NCBI GenBank assembly: GCA_031285365.1
Contig: JAITWP010000195.1
Location: forward strand, 1 to 6,572
Direction: 5' to 3'
Source: Azoarcus sp.
GTDB taxonomy: Bacteria; Pseudomonadota; Gammaproteobacteria; Burkholderiales; Rhodocyclaceae
Length of the DNA: 6,572 nucleotides
Shown: one piece after another, positions 5,769 through 6,572 of the stretch
How positions within the stretch are numbered: the first letter of the stretch is position 1
Layout of the letters: each line of letters begins with the position of its first letter
Notes under the pieces: generated by a model
The model's database searches: none
What the model saw: only the letters and a program-made list of their open reading frames with translations
What the model was told of the DNA's origin: nothing
Translations under genes and position numbers: made by a program

Positions 5769-6560
5769 ATGAGCTTCGAGGATGGTTTAATTCGTGGTGG
5801 CGTTCAGGCTGCGGAGGATTCTGCAACACAAACACAATCCGATGCGCTGAAGAGTATGACTGCCCTGAACTACTGCACATTTTCCCTTTCAAAAATCAAG
5901 GAATACAACGATAGGGTTGTTCTCGATGAAGAATATAACAACATTATCAATTCGATCAGCCTGAAAAATATCCCGGATCAGAAGATTGTTGGCATCATCA
6001 AACAGCTTATGGACACCCTGACGGCCTTTCGTCTCTCGGAGATGGAAAAGGAAAAGCTGTTCAAGGAGTACGAAAACAGCCAGCAAACAGCCGTGATGAC
6101 CATGCTTATGGAGATGGCTTCGCCAAGCATTTCGGCGGCCGGTAATGTAGCCGGTAATATGGTCAGTACGGTCATTTCGGCAGTCGGCTATAAAGGCGCG
6201 GCGGTCGGTATGTTTGGCGCTTCAACGCTCGCCATGCTGGGCGCTCCAGTGGCCGCTACGGTGGCTGCTACGGCAGGCGTTGTGGCAATTCCGGTACTCT
6301 TCGTTGCAGGCCACTCGGTATATTCAGAACACCAGCGACGACACAGAGAGCAAATCAAAAAGCATAATGAAAAACTGGATGACCATACTTGGACCATGTC
6401 CAAGTATGCCATTAGGGCGATCAATGAGCTCAACAAAAGTTTTCTTGAAACCTATTGGCCGATTTTGCAGGACTCTGATGCGCCAGAAAATTGGCGCGTC
6501 ACTTCGGATCAGGTTACGATGCCTTGTGGCAGGATCGGATTCTTTTGCGGTTTTCAGTAA
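5769..6560 (+). CDS. Unrecognised protein with central hydrophobic Gly/Ala-rich region, probably membrane-associated
   Basis: I do not recognise this 263-residue protein. There is no signal peptide. Residues 1-115 are polar and mostly helical; EEYNNIINSISLKNI (54-68) and the IIKQLMDTLTAFRL stretch (76-89) look like amphipathic helices, followed by the charged EMEKEKLFKEYE (91-102). Residues 116-181 are 66 uncharged or hydrophobic residues apart from K142, rich in Gly and Ala. They are likely two or more membrane-inserting helices (about 121-141 and 146-181, with P160 as a possible turn). A strongly basic stretch (189-202, RRHREQIKKHNEK region) follows, then a soluble tail with W208, W230, W242 and CGRIGFFCGF near the end. 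It starts 28 nt after aroB with a consensus ribosome site, so it may be co-transcribed with aroB. Outer parts are A+T-rich (33% GC at 5881-5940, 40% at 6421-6480) against 60-67% in sampled aroB segments, suggesting acquired DNA. Function unknown; a membrane-acting effector or defence-type protein is speculation. Confidence 0.75.
   Translation: MSFEDGLIRGGVQAAEDSATQTQSDALKSMTALNYCTFSLSKIKEYNDRVVLDEEYNNIINSISLKNIPDQKIVGIIKQLMDTLTAFRLSEMEKEKLFKEYENSQQTAVMTMLMEMASPSISAAGNVAGNMVSTVISAVGYKGAAVGMFGASTLAMLGAPVAATVAATAGVVAIPVLFVAGHSVYSEHQRRHREQIKKHNEKLDDHTWTMSKYAIRAINELNKSFLETYWPILQDSDAPENWRVTSDQVTMPCGRIGFFCGFQ
6384..6408. repeat. Perfect 11-bp inverted repeat with 3-nt loop
   Basis: CATACTTGGAC (6384-6394) and GTCCAAGTATG (6398-6408) are perfect reverse complements separated by CAT. 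The repeat lies within the coding region of the last gene (residues about 206-214). No T-run follows, so it is not a standard terminator. It could be a chance palindrome, an mRNA hairpin or a protein-binding site. Confidence 0.75.
6476..6501. repeat. 10-bp hairpin near the 3' end of the last gene
   Basis: TGATGCGCCA (6476-6485) pairs with TGGCGCGTCA (6492-6501) across a 6-nt A-rich loop, with one T-G wobble. It lies inside the coding sequence, about 57 nt before the stop. No T-tract follows, so termination is not supported. Confidence 0.65.
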
Positions 6561-6572
6561 ATCGTCGATCTG

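Noticed and set aside
6384..6501. Hairpins in the last gene as intrinsic terminators
   Set aside because: Neither hairpin is followed by a T-run, and both lie inside an open reading frame.
1..6572. CRISPR arrays, tRNA or rRNA genes, insertion sequences, attachment sites
   Set aside because: I saw no regularly spaced repeats, no tRNA- or rRNA-like sequence, no transposase or integrase frame, and no target-site duplication pattern in the window.

Overview
The window is a chromosomal segment from a proteobacterium, most likely a betaproteobacterium. It carries the conserved order pilM-pilN-pilO-pilP-pilQ-aroK-aroB, and the protein sequences look betaproteobacterial. A Rhodocyclales-like host is only a guess, because nothing here is diagnostic to genus. 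All supported genes lie on the + strand.

Bases 1-4043 hold the type IV pilus alignment/secretin operon. It comprises the last 38 codons of pilM (cut by the window edge), then complete pilN, pilO, pilP and pilQ. The genes are tightly packed: pilM/pilN and pilP/pilQ overlap by 4 nt (ATGA), pilO/pilP share one base (TAATG), and pilN/pilO are 5 nt apart. Together they encode the trans-envelope chain that links the cytoplasmic motor platform to the outer-membrane pore: cytoplasmic PilM, inner-membrane PilN and PilO, the PilP lipoprotein, and the PilQ secretin.

Bases 4044-4130 are the junction between the pilus genes and the shikimate genes. They contain a strong intrinsic terminator (4074-4104) and, just upstream, an extended -10-like element (4061-4069). 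The terminator lies inside the longest possible aroK reading frame. This argues that aroK starts at the GTG at 4131 and not at the ATG at 4065.

Bases 4131-5740 encode two shikimate-pathway enzymes, AroK (shikimate kinase) and AroB (3-dehydroquinate synthase). They overlap by 13 nt and have all key catalytic residues visible.

Bases 5769-6560 encode a 263-residue protein that I do not recognise. It has a helical, charged N-terminal part, a central 66-residue hydrophobic Gly/Ala-rich stretch with a single charged residue, a very basic segment after it, and a short Cys-containing tail. Its outer parts are much richer in A+T than the housekeeping genes upstream, it contains two strong DNA hairpins, and it looks like an accessory insertion after aroB. 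It is the only part of the window that is not textbook, and the best candidate for something undescribed. One gene without its downstream context cannot be called a system.
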